Below are positions 26,357 through 40,909 of a stretch of 64,000 bases of DNA, in pieces. The stretch comes from Acanthosepion lycidas. Lineage: Eukaryota; Mollusca; Cephalopoda; Sepiida; Sepiidae. Positions within the stretch are counted from its first letter, which is position 1, and every line of letters starts with the position of its first letter. Position numbers and translations under genes: made by a program. The stretch lies in contig OZ010590.1 of the NCBI GenBank assembly GCA_963932145.1, forward strand, positions 51,615,112 through 51,679,111. The letters are read 5' to 3'. The notes under the pieces were generated by a model, which did no database searches, was not told where the DNA came from, and saw nothing but the letters and a program-made list of their open reading frames with translations.

Positions 26357-27607
26357 AGTTGCTGTTTACGCTATACGGGCATAAAAGTCAGGCTCGATTC
26401 ACACAAACTCAGACATATTCCACATATCACTAGCCAATCCGATAATGAGCCATTGATTTCTATTCGATACTTATAATACTTCCTTTCGTAAAATAAAATT
26501 TTACTTCTTCCCTACCTACCACATTTTCGCACACGCTGGACATTTTTAATTTCACAATCACATGTTAGACCCCCTTAATATTTCTCATATAAGTCAACAA
26601 AAACGTAAATGCAATACACCCCAATATTAATAATGATTTCTCTGTCAAAACTATACATTTTTTTTCTATATAATTAGCTTTTTTATTTTTTTCACATAAT
26701 ACTTTTACAATACAAACGTGTAAGTCCCTCGACTACAATTGGCTGCGTAGCCTTATGGAATAGGCGTCAGTCTTTCACACAAATCTGTAAAAGTTCGAAT
26801 CTCGTCGATTTCTTATATTCAACAAACTTACTGTGTATACTGGCATGCGGTGGAAACAACTCATTTAACTTCCAACTAACAGGAATCTGCAATGATGCGT
26901 ATTTTCCTGTGTGAACCACAATGTATTTCATTATATACTCGAAGTAATTTGAAGACAATTTCTTGATAGGGTTTGCATGAAACTGGCTCAATTTTGTAGT
27001 TGTTCTTATTTTTATTTGATCCGGTAGAAGTATCATATTTGAAACATTTTCTCAATTTTCTCTCAAAAAGATGATCTCAGAAATGAAACACATTCCGTCG
27101 ACTATTTGAGAAATATGACTTATCATTAGATGCCTGATGATTTCATGTCTCTGCGACCATTATCTTCACAATACAGCCAATCGAATAGACGTGCTATTTG
27201 AAATACAGGCATTATTATTCTCTAGACGATTCTGTTGTCCTGTACAGTAAATTCTTGTAATGAGTGTCCTGTGAAATAACTCTTACCTGTTCTTGCATAT
27301 AGGTTATTCAAACCTTGCCTAGCCGTTCGTCTTTCATTACTCCAGTTTTATCTCCCAGACTGACAAGCTAGGATCAATTACGGTGAATATATATTTTCAA
27401 AACCTAATTAAACAAGTTCGAATCTACCTCTAATATATCTTCATTGAGCAAATTATTTTGCACTTTTTGAATGTATAATCTTCTCATTTCTTTCGTCTCT
27501 ACAGTTTTCGATGATTTTCAATCTCTTGAAATATTTGCTCAAATATAAATGTCATTTCATTCACAAAAGTATTGAAGAAAAAAATAAAAAATTCTATAGG
27601 AAAAGCA

Positions 27608-27679
27608 TTCCCACACCGGGAATCGAACCCGGGCCGCCTGGGTGAGAGCCAGGAATCCTAACCACTAGACCATATGGGA
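27608..27679 (-). tRNA. tRNA-Glu (CTC), unit 21
   Basis: Consensus tRNA body. The unit carries the first G-to-C variant at unit position 253 (26713). Confidence 0.98.
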
Positions 27680-28930
27680 AGTTGCTGTTTACGCTATACG
27701 GGCATAAAAGTCAGGCTCGATTCACACAAACTCAGACATATTCCACATATCACTAGCCAATCCGATAATGAGCCATTGATTTCTATTCGATACTTATAAT
27801 ACTTCCTTTCGTAAAATAAAATTTTACTTCTTCCCTACCTACCACATTTTCGCACACGCTGGACATTTTTAATTTCACAATCACATGTTAGACCCCCTTA
27901 ATATTTCTCATATAAGTCAACAAAAACGTAAATGCAATACACCCCAATATTAATAATGATTTCTCTGTCAAAACTCTACATTTTTTTTCTATATAATTAG
28001 CTTTTTTATTTTTTTCACATAATACTTTTACAATAGAAACGTGTAAGTCCCTCGACTACAATTGGCTGCGTAGCCTTATGGAATAGGCGTCAGTCTTTCA
28101 CACAAATCTGTAAAAGTTCGAATCTCGTCGATTTCTTATATTCAACAAACTTACTGTGTATACTGGCATGCGGTGGAAACAACTCATTTAACTTCCAACT
28201 AACAGGAATCTGCAATGATGCGTATTTTCCTGTGTGAACCACAATGTATTTCATTATATACTCGAAGTAATTTGAAGACAATTTCTTGATAGGGTTTGCA
28301 TGAAACTGGCTCAATTTTGTAGTTGTTCTTATTTTTATTTGATCCGGTAGAAGTATCATATTTGAAACATTTTCTCAATTTTCTCTCAAAAAGATGATCT
28401 CAGAAATGAAACACATTCCGTCGACTATTTGAGAAATATGACTTATCATTAGATGCCTGATGATTTCATGTCTCTGCGACCATTATCTTCACAATACAGC
28501 CAATCGAATAGACGTGCTATTTGAAATACAGGCATTATTATTCTCTAGACGATTCTGTTGTCCTGTACAGTAAATTCTTGTAATGAGTGTCCTGTGAAAT
28601 AACTCTTACCTGTTCTTGCATATAGGTTATTCAAACCTTGCCTAGCCGTTCGTCTTTCATTACTCCAGTTTTATCTCCCAGACTGACAAGCTAGGATCAA
28701 TTACGGTGAATATATATTTTCAAAACCTAATTAAACAAGTTCGAATCTACCTCTAATATATCTTCATTGAGCAAATTATTTTGCACTTTTTGAATGTATA
28801 ATCTTCTCATTTCTTTCGTCTCTTCAGTTTTCGATGATTTTCAATCTCTTGAAATATTTGCTCAAATATAAATGTCATTTCATTCACAAAAGTATTGAAG
28901 AAAAAAATAAAAAATTCTATAGGAAAAGCA

Positions 28931-29002
28931 TTCCCACACCGGGAATCGAACCCGGGCCGCTTGGGTGAGAGCCAGGAATCCTAACCACTAGACCATATGG
29001 GA
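28931..29002 (-). tRNA. tRNA-Glu (CTC) variant with an anticodon-stem mismatch, unit 22
   Basis: A plus-strand C-to-T change at 28961 makes G42 into A. C28-G42 in the anticodon stem becomes a C-A mismatch. Anticodon CTC and both promoter boxes are intact. The same change is in units 23 and 25. Confidence 0.93.
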
Positions 29003-30253
29003 AGTTGCTGTTTACGCTATACGGGCATAAAAGTCAGGCTCGATTCACACAAACTCAGACATATTCCACATATCACTAGCCAATCCGATAATGAGCCATT
29101 GATTTCTATTCGATACTTATAATACTTCCTTTCGTAAAATAAAATTTTACTTCTTCCCTACCTACCACATTTTCGCACACGCTGGACATTTTTAATTTCA
29201 CAATCACATGTTAGACCCCCTTAATATTTCTCATATAAGTCAACAAAAACGTAAATGCAATACACCCCAATATTAATAATGATTTCTCTGTCAAAACTAT
29301 ACATTTTTTTTCTATATAATTAGCTTTTTTATTTTTTTCACATAATACTTTTACAATAGAAACGTGTAAGTCCCTCGACTACAATTGGCTGCGTAGCCTT
29401 ATGGAATAGGCGTCAGTCTTTCACACAAATCTGTAAAAGTTCGAATCTCGTCGATTTCTTATATTCAACAAACTTACTGTGTATACTGGCATGCGGTGGA
29501 AACAACTCATTTAACTTCCAACTAACAGGAATCTGCAATGATGCGTATTTTCCTGTGTGAACCACAATGTATTTCATTATATACTCGAAGTAATTTGAAG
29601 ACAATTTCTTGATAGGGTTTGCATGAAACTGGCTCAATTTTGTAGTTGTTCTTATTTTTATTTGATCCGGTAGAAGTATCATATTTGAAACATTTTCTCA
29701 ATTTTCTCTCAAAAAGATGATCTCAGAAATGAAACACATTCCGTCGACTATTTGAGAAATATGACTTATCATTAGATGCCTGATGATTTCATGTCTCTGC
29801 GACCATTATCTTCACAATACAGCCAATCGAACAGACGTGCTATTTGAAATACAGGCATTATTATTCTCTAGACGATTCTGTTGTCCTGTACAGTAAATTC
29901 TTGTAATGAGTGTCCTGTGAAATAACTCTTACCTGTTCTTGCATATAGGTTATTCAAACCTTGCCTAGCCGTTCGTCTTTCATTACTCCAGTTTTATCTC
30001 CCAGACTGACAAGCTAGGATCAATTACGGTGAATATATATTTTCAAAACCTAATTAAACAAGTTCGAATCTACCTCTAATATATCTTCATTGAGCAAATT
30101 ATTTTGCACTTTTTGAATGTATAATCTTCTCATTTCTTTCGTCTCTTCAGTTTTCGATGATTTTCAATCTCTTGAAATATTTGCTCAAATATAAATGTCA
30201 TTTCATTCACAAAAGTATTGAAGAAAAAAATAAAAAATTCTATAGGAAAAGCA

Positions 30254-30325
30254 TTCCCACACCGGGAATCGAACCCGGGCCGCTTGGGTGAGAGCCAGGA
30301 ATCCTAACCACTAGACCATATGGGA
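30254..30325 (-). tRNA. tRNA-Glu (CTC) variant with an anticodon-stem mismatch, unit 23
   Basis: G42 is A (plus-strand T at 30284), giving a C28-A42 mismatch as in unit 22. Confidence 0.93.
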
Positions 30326-31576
30326 AGTTGCTGTTTACGCTATACGGGCATAAAAGTCAGGCTCGATTCACACAAACTCAGACATATTCCACATATCACT
30401 AGCCAATCCGATAATGAGCCATTGATTTCTATTCGATACTTATAATACTTCCTTTCGTAAAATAAAATTTTACTTCTTCCCTACCTACCACATTTTCGCA
30501 CACGCTGGACATTTTTAATTTCACAATCACATGTTAGACCCCCTTAATATTTCTCATATAAGTCAACAAAAACGTAAATGCAATACACCCCAATATTAAT
30601 AATGATTTCTCTGTCAAAACTATACATTTTTTTTCTATATAATTAGCTTTTTTATTTTTTTCACATAATACTTTTACAATAGAAACGTGTAAGTCCCTCG
30701 ACTACAATTGGCTGCGTAGCCTTATGGAATAGGCGTCAGTCTTTCACACAAATCTGTAAAAGTTCGAATCTCGTCGATTTCTTATATTCAACAAACTTAC
30801 TGTGTATACTGGCATGCGGTGGAAACAACTCATTTAACTTCCAACTAACAGGAATCTGCAATGATGCGTATTTTCCTGTGTGAACCACAATGTATTTCAT
30901 TATATACTCGAAGTAATTTGAAGACAATTTCTTGATAGGGTTTGCATGAAACTGGCTCAATTTTGTAGTTGTTCTTATTTTTATTTGATCCGGTAGAAGT
31001 ATCATATTTGAAACATTTTCTCAATTTTCTCTCAAAAAGATGATCTCAGTAATGAAACACATTCCGTCGACTATTTGAGAAATATGACTTATCATTAGAT
31101 GCCTGATGATTTCATGTCTCTGCGACCATTATCTTCACAATACAGCCAATCGAACAGACGTGCTATTTGAAATACAGGCATTATTATTCTCTAGACGATT
31201 CTGTTGTCCTGTACAGTAAATTCTTGTAATGAGTGTCCTGTGAAATAACTCTTACCTGTTCTTGCATATAGGTTATTCAAACCTTGCCTAGCCGTTCGTC
31301 TTTCATTACTCCAGTTTTATCTCCCAGACTGACAAGCTAGGATCAATTACGGTGAATATATATTTTCAAAACCTAATTAAACAAGTTCGAATCTACCTCT
31401 AATATATCTTCATTGAGCAAATTATTTTGCACTTTTTGAATGTATAATCTTCTCATTTCTTTCGTCTCTTCAGTTTTCGATGATTTTCAATCTCTTGAAA
31501 TATTTGCTCAAATATAAATGTCATTTCATTCACAAAAGTATTGAAGAAAAAAATAAAAAATTCTATAGGAAAAGCA

Positions 31577-31648
31577 TTCCCACACCGGGAATCGAACCCG
31601 GGCCGCCTGGGTGAGAGCCAGGAATCCTAACCACTAGACCATATGGGA
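31577..31648 (-). tRNA. tRNA-Glu (CTC), unit 24
   Basis: The tRNA body is consensus although it sits between variant units 23 and 25 and shares their spacer variants at unit positions 726 and 1041. This suggests a short conversion tract or a crossover over the tRNA gene. Confidence 0.98.
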
Positions 31649-32899
31649 AGTTGCTGTTTACGCTATACGGGCATAAAAGTCAGGCTCGATTCACACAAAC
31701 TCAGACATATTCCACATATCACTAGCCAATCCGATAATGAGCCATTGATTTCTATTCGATACTTATAATACTTCCTTTCGTAAAATAAAATTTTACTTCT
31801 TCCCTACCTACCACATTTTCGCACACGCTGGACATTTTTAATTTCACAATCACATGTTAGACCCCCTTAATATTTCTCATATAAGTCAACAAAAACGTAA
31901 ATGCAATACACCCCAATATTAATAATGATTTCTCTGTCAAAACTATACATTTTTTTTCTATATAATTAGCTTTTTTATTTTTTTCACATAATACTTTTAC
32001 AATAGAAACGTGTAAGTCCCTCGACTACAATTGGCTGCGTAGCCTTATGGAATAGGCGTCAGTCTTTCACACAAATCTGTAAAAGTTCGAATCTCGTCGA
32101 TTTCTTATATTCAACAAACTTACTGTGTATACTGGCATGCGGTGGAAACAACTCATTTAACTTCCAACTAACAGGAATCTGCAATGATGCGTATTTTCCT
32201 GTGTGAACCACAATGTATTTCATTATATACTCGAAGTAATTTGAAGACAATTTCTTGATAGGGTTTGCATGAAACTGGCTCAATTTTGTAGTTGTTCTTA
32301 TTTTTATTTGATCCGGTAGAAGTATCATATTTGAAACATTTTCTCAATTTTCTCTCAAAAAGATGATCTCAGAAATGAAACACATTCCGTCGACTATTTG
32401 AGAAATATGACTTATCATTAGATGCCTGATGATTTCATGTCTCTGCGACCATTATCTTCACAATACAGCCAATCGAACAGACGTGCTATTTGAAATACAG
32501 GCATTATTATTCTCTAGACGATTCTGTTGTCCTGTACAGTAAATTCTTGTAATGAGTGTCCTGTGAAATAACTCTTACCTGTTCTTGCATATAGGTTATT
32601 CAAACCTTGCCTAGCCGTTCGTCTTTCATTACTCCAGTTTTATCTCCCAGACTGACAAGCTAGGATCAATTACGGTGAATATATATTTTCAAAACCTAAT
32701 TAAACAAGTTCGAATCTACCTCTAATATATCTTCATTGAGCAAATTATTTTGCACTTTTTGAATGTATAATCTTCTCATTTCTTTCGTCTCTTCAGTTTT
32801 CGATGATTTTCAATCTCTTGAAATATTTGCTCAAATATAAATGTCATTTCATTCACAAAAGTATTGAAGAAAAAAATAAAAAATTCTATAGGAAAAGCA

Positions 32900-32971
32900 T
32901 TCCCACACCGGGAATCGAACCCGGGCCGCTTGGGTGAGAGCCAGGAATCCTAACCACTAGACCATATGGGA
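32900..32971 (-). tRNA. tRNA-Glu (CTC) variant with an anticodon-stem mismatch, unit 25
   Basis: G42 is A (plus-strand T at 32930), giving a C28-A42 mismatch. The 5' flank also has the -15 change at 32986 that is found in unit 18. Confidence 0.93.
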
Positions 32972-34222
32972 AGTTGCTGTTTACGTTATACGGGCATAAA
33001 AGTCAGGCTCGATTCACACAAACTCAGACATATTCCACATATCACTAGCCAATCCGATAATGAGCCATTGATTTCTATTCGATACTTATAATACTTCCTT
33101 TCGTAAAATAAAATTTTACTTCTTCCCTACCTACCACATTTTCGCACACGCTGGACATTTTTAATTTCACAATCACATGTTAGACCCCCTTAATATTTCT
33201 CATATAAGTCAACAAAAACGTAAATGCAATACACCCCAATATTAATAATGATTTCTCTGTCAAAACTATACATTTTTTTTCTATATAATTAGCTTTTTTA
33301 TTTTTTTCACATAATACTTTTACAATAGAAACGTGTAAGTCCCTCGACTACAATTGGCTGCGTAGCCTTATGGAATAGGCGTCAGTCTTTCACACAAATC
33401 TGTAAAAGTTCGAATCTCGTCGATTTCTTATATTCAACAAACTTACTGTGTATACTGGCATGCGGTGGAAACAACTCATTTAACTTCCAACTAACAGGAA
33501 TCTGCAATGATGCGTATTTTCCTGTGTGAACCACAATGTATTTCATTATATACTCGAAGTAATTTGAAGACAATTTCTTGATAGGGTTTGCATGAAACTG
33601 GCTCAATTTTGTAGTTGTTCTTATTTTTATTTGATCCGGTAGAAGTATCATATTTGAAACATTTTCTCAATTTTCTCTCAAAAAGATGATCTCAGAAATG
33701 AAACACATTCCGTCGACTATTTGAGAAATATGACTTATCATTAGATGCCTGATGATTTCATGTCTCTGCGACCATTATCTTCACAATACAGCCAATCGAA
33801 TAGACGTGCTATTTGAAATACAGGCATTATTATTCTCTAGACGATTCTGTTGTCCTGTACAGTAAATTCTTGTAATGAGTGTCCTGTGAAATAACTCTTA
33901 CCTGTTCTTGCATATAGGTTATTCAAACCTTGCCTAGCCGTTCGTCTTTCATTACTCCAGTTTTATCTCCCAGACTGACAAGCTAGGATCAATTACGGTG
34001 AATATATATTTTCAAAACCTAATTAAACAAGTTCGAATCTACCTCTAATATATCTTCATTGAGCAAATTATTTTGCACTTTTTGAATGTATAATCTTCTC
34101 ATTTCTTTCGTCTCTACAGTTTTCGATGATTTTCAATCTCTTGAAATATTTGCTCAAATATAAATGTCATTTCATTCACAAAAGTATTGAAGAAAAAAAT
34201 AAAATATTCTATAGGAAAAGCA

Positions 34223-34294
34223 TTCCCACACCGGGAAGCGAACCCGGGCCGCCTGGGTGAGAGCCAGGAATCCTAACCACTAGACCATATGGGA
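34223..34294 (-). tRNA. tRNA-Glu (CTC) variant with altered A58 and B box, unit 26
   Basis: A plus-strand T-to-G change at 34238 makes A58 into C. A58 is nearly invariant: it forms the T54-A58 reverse-Hoogsteen pair of the T loop, is the 1-methyladenosine site, and is part of the B-box core TTCGA. Both T-loop folding and TFIIIC binding are expected to suffer, so this copy may be a pseudogene. The T6 back-up terminator is also interrupted, at 34205. Confidence 0.85.
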
Positions 34295-35545
34295 AGTTGC
34301 TGTTTACGCTATACGGGCATAAAAGTCAGGCTCGATTCACACAAACTCAGACATATTCCACATATCACTAGCCAATCCGATAATGAGCCATTGATTTCTA
34401 TTCGATACTTATAATACTTCCTTTCGTAAAATAAAATTTTACTTCTTCCCTACCTACCACATTTTCGCACACGCTGGACATTTTTAATTTCACAATCACA
34501 TGTTAGACCCCCTTAATATTTCTCATATAAGTCAACAAAAACGTAAATGCAATACACCCCAATATTAATAATGATTTCTCTGTCAAAACTATACATTTTT
34601 TTTCTATATAATTAGCTTTTTTATTTTTTTCACATAATACTTTTACAATAGAAACGTGTAAGTCCCTCGACTACAATTGGCTGCGTAGCCTTATGGAATA
34701 GGCGTCAGTCTTTCACACAAATCTGTAAAAGTTCGAATCTCGTCGATTTCTTATATTCAACAAACTTACTGTGTATACTGGCATGCGGTGGAAACAACTC
34801 ATTTAACTTCCAACTAACAGGAATCTGCAATGATGCGTATTTTCCTGTGTGAACCACAATGTATTTCATTATATACTCGAAGTAATTTGAAGACAATTTC
34901 TTGATAGGGTTTGCATGAAACTGGCTCAATTTTGTAGTTGTTCTTATTTTTATTTGATCCGGTAGAAGTATCATATTTGAAACATTTTCTCAATTTTCTC
35001 TCAAAAAGATGATCTCAGAAATGAAACACATTCCGTCGACTATTTGAGAAATAGGACTTATCATTAGATGCCTGATGATTTCATGTCTCTGCGACCATTA
35101 TCTTCACAATACAGCCAATCGAATAGACGTGCTATTTGAAATACAGGCATTATTATTCTCTAGACGATTCTGTTGTCCTGTACAGTAAATTCTTGTAATG
35201 AGTGTCCTGTGAAATAACTCTTACCTGTTCTTGCATATAGGTTATTCAAACCTTGCCTAGCCGTTCGTCTTTCATTACTCCAGTTTTATCTCCCAGACTG
35301 ACAAGCTAGGATCAATTACGGTGAATATATATTTTCAAAACCTAATTAAACAAGTTCGAATCTACCTCTAATATATCTTCATTGAGCAAATTATTTTGCA
35401 CTTTTTGAATGTATAATCTTCTCATTTCTTTCGTCTCTACAGTTTTCGATGATTTTCAATCTCTTGAAATATTTGCTCAAATATAAATGTCATTTCATTC
35501 ACAAAAGTATTGAAGAAAAAAATAAAAAATTCTATAGGAAAAGCA

Positions 35546-35617
35546 TTCCCACACCGGGAATCGAACCCGGGCCGCCTGGGTGAGAGCCAGGAATCCTAAC
35601 CACTAGACCATATGGGA
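35546..35617 (-). tRNA. tRNA-Glu (CTC), unit 27
   Basis: Consensus tRNA body. The unit has a private T-to-G change at 35054, in the spacer. Confidence 0.98.
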
Positions 35618-36868
35618 AGTTGCTGTTTACGCTATACGGGCATAAAAGTCAGGCTCGATTCACACAAACTCAGACATATTCCACATATCACTAGCCAATC
35701 CGATAATGAGCCATTGATTTCTATTCGATACTTATAATACTTCCTTTCGTAAAATAAAATTTTACTTCTTCCCTACCTACCACATTTTCGCACACGCTGG
35801 ACATTTTTAATTTCACAATCACATGTTAGACCCCCTTAATATTTCTCATATAAGTCAACAAAAACGTAAATGCAATACACCCCAATATTAATAATGATTT
35901 CTCTGTCAAAACTATACATTTTTTTTCTATATAATTAGCTTTTTTATTTTTTTCACATAATACTTTTACAATACAAACGTGTAAGTCCCTCGACTACAAT
36001 TGGCTGCGTAGCCTTATGGAATAGGCGTCAGTCTTTCACACAAATCTGTAAAAGTTCGAATCTCGTCGATTTCTTATATTCAACAAACTTACTGTGTATA
36101 CTGGCATGCGGTGGAAACAACTCATTTAACTTCCAACTAACAGGAATCTGCAATGATGCGTATTTTCCTGTGTGAACCACAATGTATTTCATTATATACT
36201 CGAAGTAATTTGAAGACAATTTCTTGATAGGGTTTGCATGAAACTGGCTCAATTTTGTAGTTGTTCTTATTTTTATTTGATCCGGTAGAAGTATCATATT
36301 TGAAACATTTTCTCAATTTTCTCTCAAAAAGATGATCTCAGAAATGAAACACATTCCGTCGACTATTTGAGAAATATGACTTATCATTAGATGCCTGATG
36401 ATTTCATGTCTCTGCGACCATTATCTTCACAATACAGCCAATCGAATAGACGTGCTATTTGAAATACAGGCATTATTATTCTCTAGACGATTCTGTTGTC
36501 CTGTACAGTAAATTCTTGTAATGAGTGTCCTGTGAAATAACTCTTACCTGTTCTTGCATATAGGTTATTCAAACCTTGCCTAGCCGTTCGTCTTTCATTA
36601 CTCCAGTTTTATCTCCCAGACTGACAAGCTAGGATCAATTACGGTGAATATATATTTTCAAAACCTAATTAAACAAGTTCGAATCTACCTCTAATATATC
36701 TTCATTGAGCAAATTATTTTGCACTTTTTGAATGTATAATCTTCTCATTTCTTTCGTCTCTACAGTTTTCGATGATTTTCAATCTCTTGAAATATTTGCT
36801 CAAATATAAATGTCATTTCATTCACAAAAGTATTGAAGAAAAAAATAAAAAATTCTATAGGAAAAGCA

Positions 36869-36940
36869 TTCCCACACCGGGAATCGAACCCGGGCCGCCT
36901 GGGTGAGAGCCAGGAATCCTAACCACTAGACCATATGGGA
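36869..36940 (-). tRNA. tRNA-Glu (CTC), unit 28
   Basis: Consensus tRNA body. First of six adjacent units (28-33) with C at unit position 253. Confidence 0.98.
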
Positions 36941-38191
36941 AGTTGCTGTTTACGCTATACGGGCATAAAAGTCAGGCTCGATTCACACAAACTCAGACAT
37001 ATTCCACATATCACTAGCCAATCCGATAATGAGCCATTGATTTCTATTCGATACTTATAATACTTCCTTTCGTAAAATAAAATTTTACTTCTTCCCTACC
37101 TACCACATTTTCGCACACGCTGGACATTTTTAATTTCACAATCACATGTTAGACCCCCTTAATATTTCTCATATAAGTCAACAAAAACGTAAATGCAATA
37201 CACCCCAATATTAATAATGATTTCTCTGTCAAAACTATACATTTTTTTTCTATATAATTAGCTTTTTTATTTTTTTCACATAATACTTTTACAATACAAA
37301 CGTGTAAGTCCCTCGACTACAATTGGCTGCGTAGCCTTATGGAATAGGCGTCAGTCTTTCACACAAATCTGTAAAAGTTCGAATCTCGTCGATTTCTTAT
37401 ATTCAACAAACTTACTGTGTATACTGGCATGCGGTGGAAACAACTCATTTAACTTCCAACTAACAGGAATCTGCAATGATGCGTATTTTCCTGTGTGAAC
37501 CACAATGTATTTCATTATATACTCGAAGTAATTTGAAGACAATTTCTTGATAGGGTTTGCATGAAACTGGCTCAATTTTGTAGTTGTTCTTATTTTTATT
37601 TGATCCGGTAGAAGTATCATATTTGAAACATTTTCTCAATTTTCTCTCAAAAAGATGATCTCAGAAATGAAACACATTCCGTCGACTATTTGAGAAATAT
37701 GACTTATCATTAGATGCCTGATGATTTCATGTCTCTGCGACCATTATCTTCACAATACAGCCAATCGAATAGACGTGCTATTTGAAATACAGGCATTATT
37801 ATTCTCTAGACGATTCTGTTGTCCTGTACAGTAAATTCTTGTAATGAGTGTCCTGTGAAATAACTCTTACCTGTTCTTGCATATAGGTTATTCAAACCTT
37901 GCCTAGCCGTTCGTCTTTCATTACTCCAGTTTTATCTCCCAGACTGACAAGCTAGGATCAATTACGGTGAATATATATTTTCAAAACCTAATTAAACAAG
38001 TTCGAATCTACCTCTAATATATCTTCATTGAGCAAATTATTTTGCACTTTTTGAATGTATAATCTTCTCATTTCTTTCGTCTCTACAGTTTTCGATGATT
38101 TTCAATCTCTTGAAATATTTGCTCAAATATAAATGTCATTTCATTCACAAAAGTATTGAAGAAAAAAATAAAAAATTCTATAGGAAAAGCA

Positions 38192-38263
38192 TTCCCACAC
38201 CGGGAATCGAACCCGGGCCGCCTGGGTGAGAGCCAGGAATCCTAACCACTAGACCATATGGGA
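38192..38263 (-). tRNA. tRNA-Glu (CTC), unit 29
   Basis: Consensus tRNA body and flanks; C at unit position 253. Confidence 0.98.
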
Positions 38264-39514
38264 AGTTGCTGTTTACGCTATACGGGCATAAAAGTCAGGC
38301 TCGATTCACACAAACTCAGACATATTCCACATATCACTAGCCAATCCGATAATGAGCCATTGATTTCTATTCGATACTTATAATACTTCCTTTCGTAAAA
38401 TAAAATTTTACTTCTTCCCTACCTACCACATTTTCGCACACGCTGGACATTTTTAATTTCACAATCACATGTTAGACCCCCTTAATATTTCTCATATAAG
38501 TCAACAAAAACGTAAATGCAATACACCCCAATATTAATAATGATTTCTCTGTCAAAACTATACATTTTTTTTCTATATAATTAGCTTTTTTATTTTTTTC
38601 ACATAATACTTTTACAATACAAACGTGTAAGTCCCTCGACTACAATTGGCTGCGTAGCCTTATGGAATAGGCGTCAGTCTTTCACACAAATCTGTAAAAG
38701 TTCGAATCTCGTCGATTTCTTATATTCAACAAACTTACTGTGTATACTGGCATGCGGTGGAAACAACTCATTTAACTTCCAACTAACAGGAATCTGCAAT
38801 GATGCGTATTTTCCTGTGTGAACCACAATGTATTTCATTATATACTCGAAGTAATTTGAAGACAATTTCTTGATAGGGTTTGCATGAAACTGGCTCAATT
38901 TTGTAGTTGTTCTTATTTTTATTTGATCCGGTAGAAGTATCATATTTGAAACATTTTCTCAATTTTCTCTCAAAAAGATGATCTCAGAAATGAAACACAT
39001 TCCGTCGACTATTTGAGAAATATGACTTATCATTAGATGCCTGATGATTTCATGTCTCTGCGACCATTATCTTCACAATACAGCCAATCGAACAGACGTG
39101 CTATTTGAAATAGAGGCATTATTATTCTCTAGACGATTCTGTTGTCCTGTACAGTAAATTCTTGTAATGAGTGTCCTGTGAAATAACTCTTACCTGTTCT
39201 TGCATATAGGTTATTCAAACCTTGCCTAGCCGTTCGTCTTTCATTACTCCAGTTTTATCTCCCAGACTGACAAGCTAGGATCAATTACGGTGAATATATA
39301 TTTTCAAAACCTAATTAAACAAGTTCGAATCTACCTCTAATATATCTTCATTGAGCAAATTATTTTGCACTTTTTGAATGTATAATCTTCTCATTTCTTT
39401 CGTCTCTACAGTTTTCGATGATTTTCAATCTCTTGAAATATTTGCTCAAATATAAATGTCATTTCATTCACAAAAGTATTGAAGAAAAAAATAAAAAATT
39501 CTATAGGAAAAGCA

Positions 39515-39586
39515 TTCCCACACCGGGAATCGAACCCGGGCCGCCTGGGTGAGAGCCAGGAATCCTAACCACTAGACCATATGGGA
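39515..39586 (-). tRNA. tRNA-Glu (CTC), unit 30
   Basis: Consensus tRNA body. The spacer carries changes at unit positions 253, 726 and 746, identical to unit 31. Confidence 0.98.
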
Positions 39587-40837
39587 AGTTGCTGTTTACG
39601 CTATACGGGCATAAAAGTCAGGCTCGATTCACACAAACTCAGACATATTCCACATATCACTAGCCAATCCGATAATGAGCCATTGATTTCTATTCGATAC
39701 TTATAATACTTCCTTTCGTAAAATAAAATTTTACTTCTTCCCTACCTACCACATTTTCGCACACGCTGGACATTTTTAATTTCACAATCACATGTTAGAC
39801 CCCCTTAATATTTCTCATATAAGTCAACAAAAACGTAAATGCAATACACCCCAATATTAATAATGATTTCTCTGTCAAAACTATACATTTTTTTTCTATA
39901 TAATTAGCTTTTTTATTTTTTTCACATAATACTTTTACAATACAAACGTGTAAGTCCCTCGACTACAATTGGCTGCGTAGCCTTATGGAATAGGCGTCAG
40001 TCTTTCACACAAATCTGTAAAAGTTCGAATCTCGTCGATTTCTTATATTCAACAAACTTACTGTGTATACTGGCATGCGGTGGAAACAACTCATTTAACT
40101 TCCAACTAACAGGAATCTGCAATGATGCGTATTTTCCTGTGTGAACCACAATGTATTTCATTATATACTCGAAGTAATTTGAAGACAATTTCTTGATAGG
40201 GTTTGCATGAAACTGGCTCAATTTTGTAGTTGTTCTTATTTTTATTTGATCCGGTAGAAGTATCATATTTGAAACATTTTCTCAATTTTCTCTCAAAAAG
40301 ATGATCTCAGAAATGAAACACATTCCGTCGACTATTTGAGAAATATGACTTATCATTAGATGCCTGATGATTTCATGTCTCTGCGACCATTATCTTCACA
40401 ATACAGCCAATCGAACAGACGTGCTATTTGAAATAGAGGCATTATTATTCTCTAGACGATTCTGTTGTCCTGTACAGTAAATTCTTGTAATGAGTGTCCT
40501 GTGAAATAACTCTTACCTGTTCTTGCATATAGGTTATTCAAACCTTGCCTAGCCGTTCGTCTTTCATTACTCCAGTTTTATCTCCCAGACTGACAAGCTA
40601 GGATCAATTACGGTGAATATATATTTTCAAAACCTAATTAAACAAGTTCGAATCTACCTCTAATATATCTTCATTGAGCAAATTATTTTGCACTTTTTGA
40701 ATGTATAATCTTCTCATTTCTTTCGTCTCTACAGTTTTCGATGATTTTCAATCTCTTGAAATATTTGCTCAAATATAAATGTCATTTCATTCACAAAAGT
40801 ATTGAAGAAAAAAATAAAAAATTCTATAGGAAAAGCA

Positions 40838-40909
40838 TTCCCACACCGGGAATCGAACCCGGGCCGCCTGGGTGAGAGCCAGGAATCCTAACCACTAGAC
40901 CATATGGGA
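40838..40909 (-). tRNA. tRNA-Glu (CTC), unit 31
   Basis: Consensus tRNA body. Same three spacer variants as unit 30, so the two units are a recent duplication or were converted together. Confidence 0.98.
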
